A stretch of 64,000 nt of DNA from Comamonas testosteroni (GCA_008727115.1 CP044131.1:186001-250000); one strand, 5' to 3'; positions 1 to 9,857 are shown, numbered from the stretch's first letter. Program-made: numbers and translations. The notes: generated by a model not told the origin, from the letters alone.

Positions 1-768
1 CAGCAGTTCGTACTTTTCAATCAGCTGCTTGAACGCGTAATACGGACTCTGGGGATTGTGTGTGGCCGCGTACATGGCCACGGCCTCGAACGCATCCTGG
101 TTGATGATGGCCTTGAGAATGTTGGCGTAGAACATGCGGTCGCTGTGCGACTCCTGCGGAAATTTCTGGTCGATGAACTTCAGCATCTCGAACAGGATGG
201 AGATGAAGTGATCGATCTCGCTATGGTCGGCCATCAGTACAGCGCGCGCGGCCTCCAGTGTTTCCTGCTCGCGGGCCTGTCCCATCAGCAACTGCAGCGT
301 GCTGCCCGCAGGCACATCGCCCTCGGCCGGGTGGTACTCGTTAATCGTCTCGAAGGTGCTGTTGTGCAGCTTGAGCAGCGAGAAAAATGTGTTCTCGAAC
401 GCATCCAGCCGCTGGGCCCGAATCTGCTCGGTAAACAGGCGCACATTGCTCTCGGCTGCAGTGGTGGATTTCTTGAGCTCATCCATGGTGGCATTGAGCT
501 CGCGCCGCTGCAGCCGCAGTGTGAACAGCAGCGCCAGAAATGAGAAAAAACTCAGAATGGGGTTTAGCACCCCACCCAGAAAGTCCCCCGACAAGCCCAG
601 CGCCTCAGCGCGGCTCATGCCCTCGGGCATGTCCGGCGACTGCAGCCAGGTCTGGTAGTTGGACTCGAAGTCCAGATAAGCCTTGAGGTAGAAGCCCGCC
701 GTGCAGACCAGCAGGAAAACGGCAATCAGCTCCAGCAAATGCACTTCCTGCCATGCTTTTTTGAACAT
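1..768 (-). CDS. Putative phage abortive infection protein, partial (C-terminus outside window)
   Basis: The reading frame is open without a stop for 256 codons from an ATG at 768 and runs off the left edge, so only the N-terminal part is visible. AGGAGA lies a few bases before the ATG. Two hydrophobic segments are seen, at residues about 10-31 and 64-85, separated by an acidic loop. A charged, probably coiled-coil stretch follows (about 86-120), then RLDAFENTFFSLLKLHN at about 120-136 and a helical region. This order (two membrane helices, coil, FENTFF.LL..HN) fits the putative AbiC-like phage abortive infection family, thought to sense infection at the membrane; that assignment is from memory of the family. 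The downstream repeats and AT-rich gene suggest an accessory region. Frame is clear; function is moderately sure. Confidence 0.75.
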   Translation of the reverse strand, partial: MFKKAWQEVHLLELIAVFLLVCTAGFYLKAYLDFESNYQTWLQSPDMPEGMSRAEALGLSGDFLGGVLNPILSFFSFLALLFTLRLQRRELNATMDELKKSTTAAESNVRLFTEQIRAQRLDAFENTFFSLLKLHNSTFETINEYHPAEGDVPAGSTLQLLMGQAREQETLEAARAVLMADHSEIDHFISILFEMLKFIDQKFPQESHSDRMFYANILKAIINQDAFEAVAMYAATHNPQSPYYAFKQLIEKYELL

Positions 769-842
769 GTATCTCTCCTGAATGCACAGAGTGTCAGGCG
801 GCAGCGCGGCCTTTGCCTATAGGAGAAAGGCGGTTTATTGAA

Positions 843-1225
843 TTTGATAGCTGCTTGCGCTTGCTGTGATTGGGTTAGGGGCTGATTTGGCTTGTTTTTT
901 GTTTCAGCGACATGCTGGCTTGATGGACAGAGGGCGGGTCTCGGCCCGCCTTGCCGACCTACTTTCTGCTGCCAGAAAGTAGGCAAAGAGCCAGCCCCTG
1001 CTGCCCACGACCCCTTCGCTTCGCTGCGGGGCAACCTGCGCCGTCAAGCGCTTGGGGCTGTGCGGCAAAACTCGCTGCGTGCTTGCAGCACTTCGCTCAA
1101 ACACGTTGCCGCAAATTTGAGGACGATGCAGTTGCACTCTGCGGTGCAACTGCCAGCCCCAAGAGCTTGCCGTCGCAGGCGTGGGCACAAGGGGCGATAC
1201 CGGATGCGGATAGCTTCTTTGTGCT
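843..1225. repeat. Structured repeat unit 1 (tandem copy)
   Basis: This unit is about 385 nt and is repeated, diverged, at 1226-1630. It opens with the short dispersed element (843-892), then a GGCGGG/CCCGCC hairpin near 928-945, a CTACTTTCT/AGAAAGTAG hairpin (959-967 with 974-982), and a long-range stem pairing 1045-1060 with 1154-1169 (15 of 16 positions). Inside it, TGCGGCAA (1061-1068) pairs with 1106-1113 and AGTTGCAC (1130-1137) with 1144-1151. No convincing coding frame runs through it. Confidence 0.85.
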
Positions 1226-1630
1226 TTTGATAGCTGCTTGCGCTTGATGCGGTTGAGGCTGATTTGGCTCTTGATTTGTTTTCGCGACATGCCTTTGCCA
1301 AGGACAGAGGGCGGGTCTCGGCCCGCCTTGCCGACCTACTTTCTTGCGCAAGAAAGTAGGCAAAGAGCCTGCCCCTACTGCCCACGACCCCTTCGCTACG
1401 TTTCACTTCGCTATGGGCGACCTGCGCCGTCAAGCGCTTGGGGCTGTGCGGCAAAACTCACTTCGAGCTTCGCTCTCTGTTCAAACACGTTGCCGCAAGT
1501 CAGATGACGATGCAGTTGCACTCTGGGGTGCAACTGCCAGCCCCAAGCACTTGCCGTCGCAGGCGTGGGCACAAGGGGCGATACCTAATGCGGACAGCCA
1601 GATAGCTTCTTTACGCTTTTGATAGCTGCT
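1226..1630. repeat. Structured repeat unit 2 (tandem copy)
   Basis: Second direct copy of the 843-1225 unit. All the hairpins are kept: a perfect palindrome at 1335-1360, the long stem pairing 1431-1446 with 1538-1553 (15 of 16), the inner stem 1447-1454 with 1490-1497, and the hairpin 1514-1521 with 1528-1535. The single mismatch of the long stem is at a different position from that in unit 1. Loop sequences differ more than stems, for example 1455-1489 against 1069-1105. Confidence 0.85.
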
Positions 1631-1689
1631 GCCGTAATCTGCATAAGCGCTGGAGGCCAACTTCGTTACCAATCATGCAGGCCGTCCGT

Positions 1690-1985
1690 TCCCGTATCCA
1701 CCCGTGTGTCAGCGCCTGTGGCACGTTGTTCAGGCTGCGGGCAACGCTGCCGAAGGACAGCATTGCATCGTTATCAAGCTTGCGGCAACGTGTTTGAGCG
1801 GCGCGCGTAGCGCAAAGCGAGTTTTGCCGCATCGCAGACTGAATGGCGTGACGCAGGTTTGCCCGTAGCGAAGTGAAACGCAGCGCAGGGACGCGGACAG
1901 TCGGGTCGTGTTCTTTTGCCTTCTTTGCTTGCACGAGCAAGAAAAGAAGGTCGCCTGCCGGGGCGAGACCCGGCCTCTGTCGTGT
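1690..1985. repeat. Structured repeat unit 3 (inverted, diverged)
   Basis: A more diverged copy in the opposite orientation. Recognisable pieces are TTGCGGCAACGTGTTTGAGC near 1780-1800, GCGAGTTTTGCCGCA near 1818-1832, a CTTCTTT...AAAGAAGG hairpin near 1921-1949 and the GGGGCGAGACCCGGCC block near 1959-1974 just before the AT-rich gene. With units 1 and 2 it fills the gene-free stretch 769-2010, in which I see no gene. Confidence 0.6.
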
Positions 1986-2010
1986 ACCAAGATATATTTT
2001 CTTGAAAAAA

Positions 2011-2489
2011 TCAGTTTGATTTTATTTTTGTGCAAGTGGTAATTGTTTTTTCATTTTCTTCTTCTACAACCCAAATTTCGCTATTGATGAATATTGTCTT
2101 TACGGAGGTCGTATCTCCCTTTTTAATTGATTTTAAAATCTCATCAATAAATTTATCATTCTTTATCTTGTTATTTAAATTTCCGCTGAAAATTCTTCAA
2201 CTACACTTAAAAAATAACCATCCTTAATAGACCACGTTCCATTCCCAGCAGTGGAGTAAGCAGATGCCTCTGGTTTGAAGTTTGTGAAATTAATGGCAGT
2301 CATGAATGTTCCGGTACTAGAAAAGCGCTGGTTACGGTAGTAAGTAATGCTGTCTGTTTGAACCATGACACCACCAACGTTTGTGGTGCAATCCCACTTT
2401 CCAAGAATATCAAAATCGTTGATTTTTGATTGTGAGTTTGCACTAAATGCAATACAGGAAAGGATTGCCGCTGTCAGAATTTTTCGCAT
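2011..2489 (-). pseudogene. AT-rich small secreted protein, frameshifted
   Basis: An ATG at 2489 opens a frame with a signal peptide (MRKILTAAILSCIAFSANS) followed by a mature part with LGKWDCTTNVGG and NGTWSIKDGYFLSVVEEFS. The frame stops at 2175, but one base earlier in register the reading continues without a stop to a TGA at 2011-2013, giving a natural hydrophilic tail (NLNNKIKNDKFIDEI...EIWVVEEENEKTITTC). The whole would be about 159 residues. A one-base deletion near 2180-2185, in an A/T-rich run, explains this. Base and codon use are far more AT-rich than in neighbouring genes, which points to transfer. The two-cysteine beta-rich look resembles lipocalin-like secreted proteins, but I do not recognise a family. 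A sequencing error or programmed frameshift is possible. Confidence 0.6.
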
Positions 2490-2635
2490 ATATTTAAATA
2501 AAAGATCTATTGAGATAGAGGCTTTTATTCAATAAATAGAAAGCGAGCAATGACTTACGTCAGGTGAAAGCGCAATTTACTCAAAAATTCAATCAGTTTC
2601 TAGCAATGAAATTTACCGGAAAGCATATGTAGTGT

Positions 2636-3331
2636 TCACTCCTCAGGCAAAAAATACCCCGCCTTATGCTGATTCCGCGAACTGCTGATGCACAGCTTCA
2701 GCCTCGCCTCCATGTACTGCCGCACTTCCGAGCGATCACACATCAGCGCCAGATCTTCCCAGTACAGCAAACTGGTGAATTCGTTCTTGATCGGCTCAGG
2801 CGCTTCCCCCTCGGCCACTGACTCGACCTGTGCAACCGGTGAGGGCACAAAAATAGGCACATTCACCGGCGCGTAGTGACGCACAGGCCGGTCTGCGGCT
2901 TCTTCCTTGCGGCGTGAGGTCAGCACAAAGTAATGCTGGCGGGCGTCGGCCAGATGGGGCTTTTTCTCGGCGTCAAACACCTTGTCCAGTCGCTCCAGAC
3001 CCTTGGCGACGTCGGCGGCGTAAGTCCAGTTGGTCAGGTACTTGGTTTCGATGAACAGAAAGACCTGCCGTGCGCTGTCGGAGACCAGTACATCGGCCAG
3101 CTTGCTGCGCAGGCGCTCGTGGCACAGGTAGGCGTGGGTGTCGAACGAGACATTGGGGCTGTGCAGGGCCAGATCTTCCCGTCCCGTGACTTCCTGGATG
3201 TAGCGGTTGAACAGGGTGATGCGCTTGGTGTAGCCGGGCGTGAATTCGTTGAAGAAGTAGCCCGCAAAAAACTTGGTGCAGAGGTTGCGCTCTTTTTCGG
3301 ATTCGATGAGGGAGGCGTTCGAGAAGATCAC
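2636..3331 (-). CDS. Uncharacterised protein with PD-(D/E)XK nuclease-like motif
   Basis: The best start is a GTG at 3331, preceded by AGGA eight bases upstream. The longer frame to 3436 would begin inside a terminator hairpin and was rejected. The product is 231 residues. A helical N-terminus (IESEKERNLCTKFFAGYFFNEF) leads to SKLADVLV (Asp about 80), then QVFLFIETKYL (Glu about 95, Lys about 97). The D...(14 residues)...E-x-K pattern on consecutive predicted strands resembles the core of PD-(D/E)XK nucleases, and DVAKGLERLDKV after it could be the usual helix. This is inference from the motif alone; I recognise no named family. It lies alone downstream of gatB, in an accessory stretch that also holds a defence-type gene. 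Confidence 0.65.
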   Translation of the reverse strand: MIFSNASLIESEKERNLCTKFFAGYFFNEFTPGYTKRITLFNRYIQEVTGREDLALHSPNVSFDTHAYLCHERLRSKLADVLVSDSARQVFLFIETKYLTNWTYAADVAKGLERLDKVFDAEKKPHLADARQHYFVLTSRRKEEAADRPVRHYAPVNVPIFVPSPVAQVESVAEGEAPEPIKNEFTSLLYWEDLALMCDRSEVRQYMEARLKLCISSSRNQHKAGYFLPEE

Positions 3332-3397
3332 AGAATTTTTCCTGGGCAGGCGACGGCGCAGGGCATGAGAACCGAAGACAGCAATGAGCGAAAAGTA

Positions 3398-3432
3398 ACA
3401 AGGCCGCAGGCATGTGCTGCCTGCGGCCTTGT
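3398..3432 (-). terminator. Terminator of gatCAB operon
   Basis: Perfect 15-bp inverted repeat (3398-3412 with 3418-3432, 5-nt loop). On the minus strand a T-rich tract follows (3387-3397). It lies about 70 nt after the gatB stop. Confidence 0.8.
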
Positions 3433-3503
3433 GCATTATCTAAGCTCACAGGCCCGTCCGAGGGGAAGGTGCCTGTAACAGATTAGCGTTCGAAGAGCGG
3501 CTC

Positions 3504-4961
3504 TCAGGCCAGCTTGCTCTTGAGCAGCTCGTTGACCTGGCCGGGGTTGGCCTTGCCCTTGGAGGCTTTCATGACCTGGCCGACCAGAGCGTTGAAGGCC
3601 TTGTCCTTACCGGCGCGGTATTGCTCGACGTTGCCGGGGTTGGCGGCGATCACTTCGTCAATGATGGCTTCCAGCGCGCCGGTGTCGTTCATCTGCTTGA
3701 GGCCCTTGGCTTCAATCACGGCATCGACGTCCTGGCCCTCGCCGGTCCACAGGGCTTCAAACACGGTGCGGGCTGCGGCGTTGCTGATGGTGTTGTCGGC
3801 AATGCGGGCGATCATGGCACCCAGCTGGGCGCTCGTGACCTTGACCGCGTCCATGCCAATTTCTTCCATGTTCAGGCGGCGCGAGATTTCGCCCATGACC
3901 CAGTTGGAAGCCAGCTTGGGCTGCTTGCACACGGCGGCGGCGTCTTCAAAGTAGGCGGCCACGGCCTGGCTCTGGGTCAGGATGGTGGCGTCGTATTCGG
4001 GCAGGCCGTATTGCTCGACAAAGCGCGCGGCCATGGCGCGGGGCAGCTCGGGCATTTCGGCCTTGACCTGCTCCACCCATTCGGGTGCCACGACCAGCGG
4101 AGGCAGGTCGGGGTCGGGGAAGTAGCGGTAGTCGGCCGCGTCTTCCTTGGTGCGCATGGCGCGGGTCTCGCCCGTGTCGGGGTTGAACAGCACGGTGGCC
4201 TGCTGGATCTTGTGGCCGTCCTCGATCTGCTCGATCTGCCAGAGGATTTCGTAATCGATGGCGACCTGCATGTTGCGGAACGAGTTCAGGTTCTTGATCT
4301 CGCGGCGGGTGCCCAGCGGCTGGCCGGGCTTGCGCACGGAGACGTTGGCGTCGCAACGGAACGAGCCCTCTTGCATATTGCCGTCGCAGATGCCGATCCA
4401 GGTGACGATCTTGTGCAGTTCCTTGGCATAGGCCACGGCTTCGGCAGTCGAACGAATATCGGGTTCGGTCACGATTTCCAGCAGCGGCGTTCCGGCGCGG
4501 TTCAGGTCGATGCCGGACTGGCCGATGAACTCGTCGTGCACGGACTTGCCGGCGTCTTCCTCAAGGTGGGCACGCACCAGGCGCACGGTCTTGAGGACGT
4601 TGTTCTTGCCTTCTTCCAGATAGAAGCTGACTTCACCGCCTTGCACCACGGGAATCTCGAACTGGGAGATCTGGTAGCCCTTGGGCAGGTCGGGGTAGAA
4701 GTAGTTCTTGCGCGCGAAGATGGAGCGCGGCGCAATCGTCGAGCCCAGCGACAGGCCGAGCTTGATCGCGCATTCCACGGCCTTCTTGTTCATGACCGGC
4801 AGCGTGCCGGGCAGGGCCAGATCGACGGGGCTGGATTGCGTATTGGGCTCGGCACCAAAGGCGGTGCTGGAGCGGCTGAAGATCTTGCTGTTCGTGGCCA
4901 GCTGGGCGTGGGTCTCGAAGCCGATGACGACTTCGTACCCGTTAATCAGTTTCACAGTCAT
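3504..4961 (-). CDS. gatB: Asp-tRNA(Asn)/Glu-tRNA(Gln) amidotransferase subunit B
   Basis: 485 residues, full length for GatB. This subunit binds the misacylated tRNA, activates the carboxyl group with ATP and receives ammonia from GatA. The N-terminal catalytic cradle shows [20 protein letters not shown] and the [15 protein letters not shown] stretch typical of the family. The C-terminus from about residue 340 is the helical and YqeY-like tail that contacts tRNA, ending in [16 protein letters not shown]. The start ATG at 4961 is the standard one ([18 protein letters not shown]). It is the last gene of gatC-gatA-gatB; 116 nt separate it from gatA, and that gap holds one short dispersed repeat next to the gatA stop. 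Confidence 0.98.
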   Translation of the reverse strand: MTVKLINGYEVVIGFETHAQLATNSKIFSRSSTAFGAEPNTQSSPVDLALPGTLPVMNKKAVECAIKLGLSLGSTIAPRSIFARKNYFYPDLPKGYQISQFEIPVVQGGEVSFYLEEGKNNVLKTVRLVRAHLEEDAGKSVHDEFIGQSGIDLNRAGTPLLEIVTEPDIRSTAEAVAYAKELHKIVTWIGICDGNMQEGSFRCDANVSVRKPGQPLGTRREIKNLNSFRNMQVAIDYEILWQIEQIEDGHKIQQATVLFNPDTGETRAMRTKEDAADYRYFPDPDLPPLVVAPEWVEQVKAEMPELPRAMAARFVEQYGLPEYDATILTQSQAVAAYFEDAAAVCKQPKLASNWVMGEISRRLNMEEIGMDAVKVTSAQLGAMIARIADNTISNAAARTVFEALWTGEGQDVDAVIEAKGLKQMNDTGALEAIIDEVIAANPGNVEQYRAGKDKAFNALVGQVMKASKGKANPGQVNELLKSKLA

Positions 4962-5053
4962 TGTTCTGTGTGTCCTAACTGCTTTAAAAGTGAAGCGGCT
5001 AGCGCATGGTCTGATTGAGTTTCAGGATGTTTAAGCATTGAAAGTGAATCAGA

Positions 5054-5076
5054 TCAAGCGCTAACAGCTATAAGTT
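5054..5076 (-). repeat. Short dispersed element, copy after gatA
   Basis: On the minus strand it reads ATAGCTGTTAGCGCTTGATC directly after the gatA stop codon, in gatA orientation. It is a truncated copy of the element best seen at 61233-61268. Confidence 0.6.
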
Positions 5077-5077
5077 T

Positions 5078-6568
5078 TTACATGCCAGCGGGGCGCTTCA
5101 AGTGGAAGTCGGTGGCTTGCTGGAAGCGGTGGGCCGCGTTCAGCAGCTTGGCCTCGCCGAAGTAATTGCCGATCAGCTGCAGGCCCACGGGCATGCCGCC
5201 GTCACCAAAGCCTGCGGGCAGGCTCATGCCGGGCAGGCCGGCCAGCGATGCGGGCAGGGTGAACACGTCGGCCAGATAGTTGCTCACGGGATCGGCCTTG
5301 CTGCCAATGGCCCAGGCCGTGGTGGGCGCTGCCGCACCGGCGATGACGTCGCAGTCCTTGAAGGCGGCCTGGAAGTCGTCGGCAATCATGCGGCGGATCT
5401 TTTGCGCCTGCAGGTAGTAGGCGTCGTAGTAGCCCTCGCTCAGCACATAGGCGCCGATCATGATGCGGCGCTTGACCTCGTCGCCAAAGCCTTCGGCGCG
5501 GGTCTTCTTGTACATGTCGTTGAGGTCTTCGTACTTGGCGGCGCGGTGGCCGAACTTCACGCCGTCAAAGCGCGAGAGGTTGGACGAGGCCTCGGCCGGG
5601 GCCAGGATGTAGTACACGGGCACGGACAGCTCGGTGCGCGGCAGCGACACCGGCACCAGCTTGGCGCCGAGCTTTTCGTATTCCTTCAAAGCTGCGTCGA
5701 CGGCGGTGCGCACATCGGCGGACAGGCCTTCGCCAAAGAACTCGGCGGGGATACCGATGCGCAGGCCTTCGATGCTGTCATTCAACTTGGCGCTGAAATC
5801 TTCGGCAGGGTAGTCCAGGCTGGTGGAGTCGCGGTCCAGATCAGGGCCGCACATCTCGCTCAGCAGCAGTGCGCAGTCTTCGGCGCTGCGGCCCATGGGG
5901 CCGGCTTGGTCCAGGCTGGAGGCAAACGCGATCATGCCGTAGCGGCTGGCGCGGCCGTAGGTGGGCTTGATGCCGGTCACGCCGCAAAACGATGCGGGCT
6001 GGCGGATCGATCCACCTGTGTCGGTGCCGGTCACAGCCGGTGCCAGGCGCGCGGCCACGGCAGCGGCGGAACCGCCGGACGAGCCGCCGGGCACGCGGTT
6101 CGTGTCCCAGGGGTTGCGCACGGGCTGGGCTGCGTCAAAGCCCACGGGGGCGATGGCGCTGTTTTCATTAGCACCGCCCATGGCGAATTCGTCGCAGTTG
6201 AGCTTGCCCAGAGTGACCACGCCAGCGTCGGCCAGTTTGCGCACCACGGTGGCGTCAAATGGCGACTTGTAGCCTTCCAGCATCTTGCTGGCGGCGGTGG
6301 TGGGGAAGTCCTTGGTGACGAAGAGGTCCTTGTGCGCAATCGGCACACCGGCCAGCTTGCCGCCCTTGCCTTCGGCAATCAGAGCATCGGCCGCCTTGGC
6401 CTGGGCCAGGGTGGCGTCTTCGTTGATGGAGACAAAAGCGCCCAGATTCTGGTGCTGCTTGGCGCGGGCCAGAAAGTGCTGGGCGGCTTCCGTGGCAGAC
6501 ACTTGTTTGGCACGCAGTTGAGCGGCCAGCTCGGCCACGCTCAGGTTGTGGAGTTCGGTTTGGCTCAT
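5078..6568 (-). CDS. gatA: Asp-tRNA(Asn)/Glu-tRNA(Gln) amidotransferase subunit A
   Basis: 496 residues, amidase-signature enzyme that hydrolyses glutamine and channels ammonia to GatB. The Ser-cis-Ser-Lys triad is visible: Lys in PIAHKDLF (about residue 79), the cis-Ser in [13 protein letters not shown] (about 158), and the nucleophile Ser in [12 protein letters not shown] (about 182). Length and order fit bacterial GatA throughout, ending in the conserved [19 protein letters not shown] block. It lies 21 nt downstream of gatC, so the two are cotranscribed. Together the three subunits supply Gln-tRNA and Asn-tRNA where the direct synthetases are absent or supplemented. A long open frame on the other strand is only a codon-bias shadow. 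Confidence 0.98.
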   Translation of the reverse strand: MSQTELHNLSVAELAAQLRAKQVSATEAAQHFLARAKQHQNLGAFVSINEDATLAQAKAADALIAEGKGGKLAGVPIAHKDLFVTKDFPTTAASKMLEGYKSPFDATVVRKLADAGVVTLGKLNCDEFAMGGANENSAIAPVGFDAAQPVRNPWDTNRVPGGSSGGSAAAVAARLAPAVTGTDTGGSIRQPASFCGVTGIKPTYGRASRYGMIAFASSLDQAGPMGRSAEDCALLLSEMCGPDLDRDSTSLDYPAEDFSAKLNDSIEGLRIGIPAEFFGEGLSADVRTAVDAALKEYEKLGAKLVPVSLPRTELSVPVYYILAPAEASSNLSRFDGVKFGHRAAKYEDLNDMYKKTRAEGFGDEVKRRIMIGAYVLSEGYYDAYYLQAQKIRRMIADDFQAAFKDCDVIAGAAAPTTAWAIGSKADPVSNYLADVFTLPASLAGLPGMSLPAGFGDGGMPVGLQLIGNYFGEAKLLNAAHRFQQATDFHLKRPAGM

Positions 6569-6589
6569 GTTCGTGTGCTTCCTGTGCGT

Positions 6590-6889
6590 TTACTCGATGA
6601 CCTTGGGCACGAGGAAGTAACCCTTTTCGGCTGCGGGGGCGTTTTGCATATTGGCGTCGCGGTTATTGGTCTCGCTTACCAAATCGTCACGTAGCCGTAA
6701 GGCGATGTCCTGGATGGCGGCAACTGGATGTGACAAAGGGCTGACGCCGGAGGTATCCACAGCCTGCATTTTTTCGACGATGCCGAAAAAGTTGTTTAGT
6801 TGCGCGAGCATGCGCTCACTTTCGGGCTGGGACAGCTCAAGGCGTGCCAAATTGGCGATGCGCGCAATATCTTGTTCGTTCAATGCCAT
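6590..6889 (-). CDS. gatC: Asp-tRNA(Asn)/Glu-tRNA(Gln) amidotransferase subunit C
   Basis: 99 residues, the size expected for GatC, which wraps around GatA and GatB and stabilises the complex. The N-terminal helix [20 protein letters not shown] and the following [22 protein letters not shown] segment are characteristic. The C-terminal part has [34 protein letters not shown], the usual tail ending in a YFLVPKVIE-like motif. It is the first gene of gatCAB and is transcribed away from mreB; the 212-nt gap between them must hold both promoters. Confidence 0.97.
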   Translation of the reverse strand: MALNEQDIARIANLARLELSQPESERMLAQLNNFFGIVEKMQAVDTSGVSPLSHPVAAIQDIALRLRDDLVSETNNRDANMQNAPAAEKGYFLVPKVIE

Positions 6890-6949
6890 AGAAAATATTT
6901 AGCAGGGCCACCGCATGTAAAGCAGTGTTTCTGACCCAGACAGTAGAAG

Positions 6950-6958
6950 TTATTCACA
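6950..6958 (+). other. DnaA-box match in the gatC-mreB gap
   Basis: TTATTCACA matches the 9-mer TTATNCACA exactly. Such a match is expected about twice by chance in a window of this size, so it is only a candidate site. Confidence 0.25.
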
Positions 6959-7101
6959 GGGGATACGGTATTATCTCGGCTTTGCCGCAATACCTCCGCC
7001 CGGCTGGTCATTGTGCAAAAAATGCCCACCACCCAGACTCCATTACCTTACACCCTGGCGACGGCCAGCCGATGCGCAAGCCGTGCCTGAGAGGACCCTG
7101 A

Positions 7102-8145
<1,044 letters not shown>

Positions 8146-8311
8146 TCGCTGTGTAATGTGGTGTTTTGCGGCTCGCGGCATAGTTCGCGTACCGCAGCCA
8201 CTTCCATGAAACAGGGCCTGAGTCCGTGATACGTCAGCATACCGCGCTCTCTTTTTGCATTCCTTCTGCGCAAGCAGTTCAGGGGCACATCGCCATGCCC
8301 GGGGGGGATGC

Positions 8312-9334
8312 ATGAGTCTGGACACCCTGGATCACCGTGCTCCGTCGCTGTTCAAGCAACAGGCCTCGCGAACCTCACAGCTTGCTCTGTACAGCGCCTT
8401 GGCGCTGTTTTTGATGGTGGCGGATGCGCGTTTCAAGATTACGCAGCCGGTGAGAGCGGCCGTTTCCACGGCGCTGTCGCCGGTGCAGTGGCTGGTGGCC
8501 CAGCCGGTGCTGGCCTATCAGAACGCCAGCCGTTATGCCGAGGTGCAGCAGCAAGCGGTGAACCGCGAGGATGCCGCGCGCAAGGAGCTGGTGGTGATGG
8601 CGCAGCGTGCCGAGCTGGCCGATGAGCTGATCAATGAAAACCAGCGCCTGCGGGCCATGTTGGAGTTGCGTGAGCGCTCGCTGACGCCGGGGCAGGTGGC
8701 CGAGGTGGTATATGACAGCCCCGATCCCTATACGCGCCGGGTGGTGATTGACAAGGGGCTGGTGGACAAGGTGGAGCCGGGCTCGCCCGTGCTCGATGAA
8801 AAAGGGGTGATCGGCCAGGTCACACGGGTCTATCCCACACGCGCCGAAGTCACGCTGCTGATCGATCGCGATCAGGCCATTCCTGTATTCAACCCCCGTA
8901 CCGGTGCGCGCAGCGTTGCCTACGGTGATGCGTCTTCGACGCGTGCCGGAGGGCTGGAGCTGCGCTTCATGCCCAGCAATGCCGATGTACAGGTGGGCGA
9001 TCTGCTGACCACTAGCGGCATTGATGGGCTGTATCCGGAAGGCTTGCCGGTGGCCAAGGTGGTGACGGTAGACCGTCGCGCCGACTCTGCCTTTACCCGT
9101 ATTTACTGCGAGCCCGTGGGGCGAGTGCAGGGCGTGCGCCATGTGATGGTGCTCAAGCCCCAGGGTCGTACGGAGCACCCCGAGGCGGCAAACCAGGAGG
9201 CGCAGGCCGAGGCTGAAAAGGCTGATCGGGCAGCCAAGGCACGCGGAAAGAAGGAGGCTGCCGCTCAGAAAGAGAAGGCAGCCACAGAGAAGACGGACGG
9301 CAAGGCCGCTCAGCCTGCGAAGGACCCCGCATGA
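8312..9334 (+). CDS. mreC: Rod-shape-determining protein MreC
   Basis: The start is taken at 8312 (MSLDTLDHRAPSLFKQQ), since a G-rich ribosome site lies just before it and the longer frame adds an unlikely Cys/His/Gly tail. 340 residues. A membrane helix lies at about 25-42, a coiled coil at about 75-115 (VNREDAARKELVVM...NQRLRAMLELRERS), and the two beta-barrel domains follow, with DSPDPYTRRVVIDKGLVDKVEPGSPVLDEKGVIGQV and the TSGIDGLYPEGLPVAKV motif. MreC links MreB to PBP2 in the periplasm. After residue about 285 a long Ala/Lys/Glu-rich tail is present, probably disordered. Its stop overlaps the mreD start (ATGA). Confidence 0.97.
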   Translation: MSLDTLDHRAPSLFKQQASRTSQLALYSALALFLMVADARFKITQPVRAAVSTALSPVQWLVAQPVLAYQNASRYAEVQQQAVNREDAARKELVVMAQRAELADELINENQRLRAMLELRERSLTPGQVAEVVYDSPDPYTRRVVIDKGLVDKVEPGSPVLDEKGVIGQVTRVYPTRAEVTLLIDRDQAIPVFNPRTGARSVAYGDASSTRAGGLELRFMPSNADVQVGDLLTTSGIDGLYPEGLPVAKVVTVDRRADSAFTRIYCEPVGRVQGVRHVMVLKPQGRTEHPEAANQEAQAEAEKADRAAKARGKKEAAAQKEKAATEKTDGKAAQPAKDPA

Positions 9335-9849
9335 TCATGCCGCGTGGGCAGCAGTTGTTGCTGCCGGTCAACCCCCTGTTCATTGTCGTGACGCTGCTCA
9401 TAGGGCTGGCCATCAATATGCTGCCGCTGGGCCGCATTGTCTGGCTGCCGGATGTGCTGGTGGTGCTGCTGGCCTTCTGGAGCCTGAACCAGCCCCAGCG
9501 TGTGGGTCTGGGCCTTGCCTTTGCGCTGGGACTGATCATGGATGTGGATCGCTCCTCGCTGTTGGGTCAGCACGCACTGGCCTACACCCTGCTGGTGTAT
9601 GTGACCGGCTGGATGAGTCGGCGTCTGCTGTGGTTTTCAAGCCCGGTGCAGGCTTTGCACCTGTTGCCGGTGTTTGCTGTGGTGCATGGGATTCAGGTGC
9701 TGCTGCGTGTTGTGACCGGAGGCATCTTTCCAGGTATCGAATTTTTGATTGCCCCGGTGATTGAAACCATGCTGTGGCCGGTACTCAGTGTGCTGCTGCT
9801 GGCACCCCAGCGCCGTGCGCCGGATAGCGATGAAAACCGGCCGTTGTAA
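9331..9849 (+). CDS. mreD: Rod-shape-determining protein MreD
   Basis: 172 residues of mostly hydrophobic sequence with five or six predicted membrane helices, the pattern of MreD, the integral membrane partner of MreC in the elongasome. The N-terminus MIMPRGQQLLLPVNPLFIV and the block GLIMDVDRSSLLGQHALAYTLLVYV are typical of the family. It overlaps mreC by four bases, so translation is probably coupled. The next gene, mrdA, is 257 nt away because two copies of the 90-nt dispersed repeat fill the gap. Confidence 0.95.
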   Translation: MIMPRGQQLLLPVNPLFIVVTLLIGLAINMLPLGRIVWLPDVLVVLLAFWSLNQPQRVGLGLAFALGLIMDVDRSSLLGQHALAYTLLVYVTGWMSRRLLWFSSPVQALHLLPVFAVVHGIQVLLRVVTGGIFPGIEFLIAPVIETMLWPVLSVLLLAPQRRAPDSDENRPL

Positions 9850-9857
9850 ATGACGCT

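Noticed and set aside
892-1940. Several 90-136-codon frames on both strands in the repeat region
   Set aside because: They are copies of each other in different frames, caused by the tandem repeat; no ribosome sites, no protein-like conservation of frame.
843-1985. CRISPR array or insertion sequence in the repeat block
   Set aside because: Units are about 400 nt with no short regular repeat and spacer pattern, no transposase frame and no target duplications that I could recognise.
769-2010. tRNA or rRNA gene in the gene-free stretch
   Set aside because: No cloverleaf with the T-loop GGTTCRA pattern or rRNA motif was found by eye.
2030-2227. 65-codon plus-strand frame with hydrophobic look
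   Set aside because: Antisense to the second half of the frameshifted gene; hydrophobicity comes from the T-rich strand.
3332-3436. Extended N-terminus of the nuclease-like protein from an ATG at 3436
   Set aside because: The added part is encoded by the gatB terminator hairpin; GTG at 3331 has a good ribosome site.
3621-5018. Long plus-strand frame of 465 codons over gatB
   Set aside because: It is antisense to a full, conserved gatB; the GC-rich third position of gatB removes stops from the opposite strand. Composition (Gly/Val/His/Ala-rich) is that of a shadow.
5102-6694. Plus-strand frame of 530 codons over gatA
   Set aside because: Antisense shadow of gatA; no ribosome site and no domain features.
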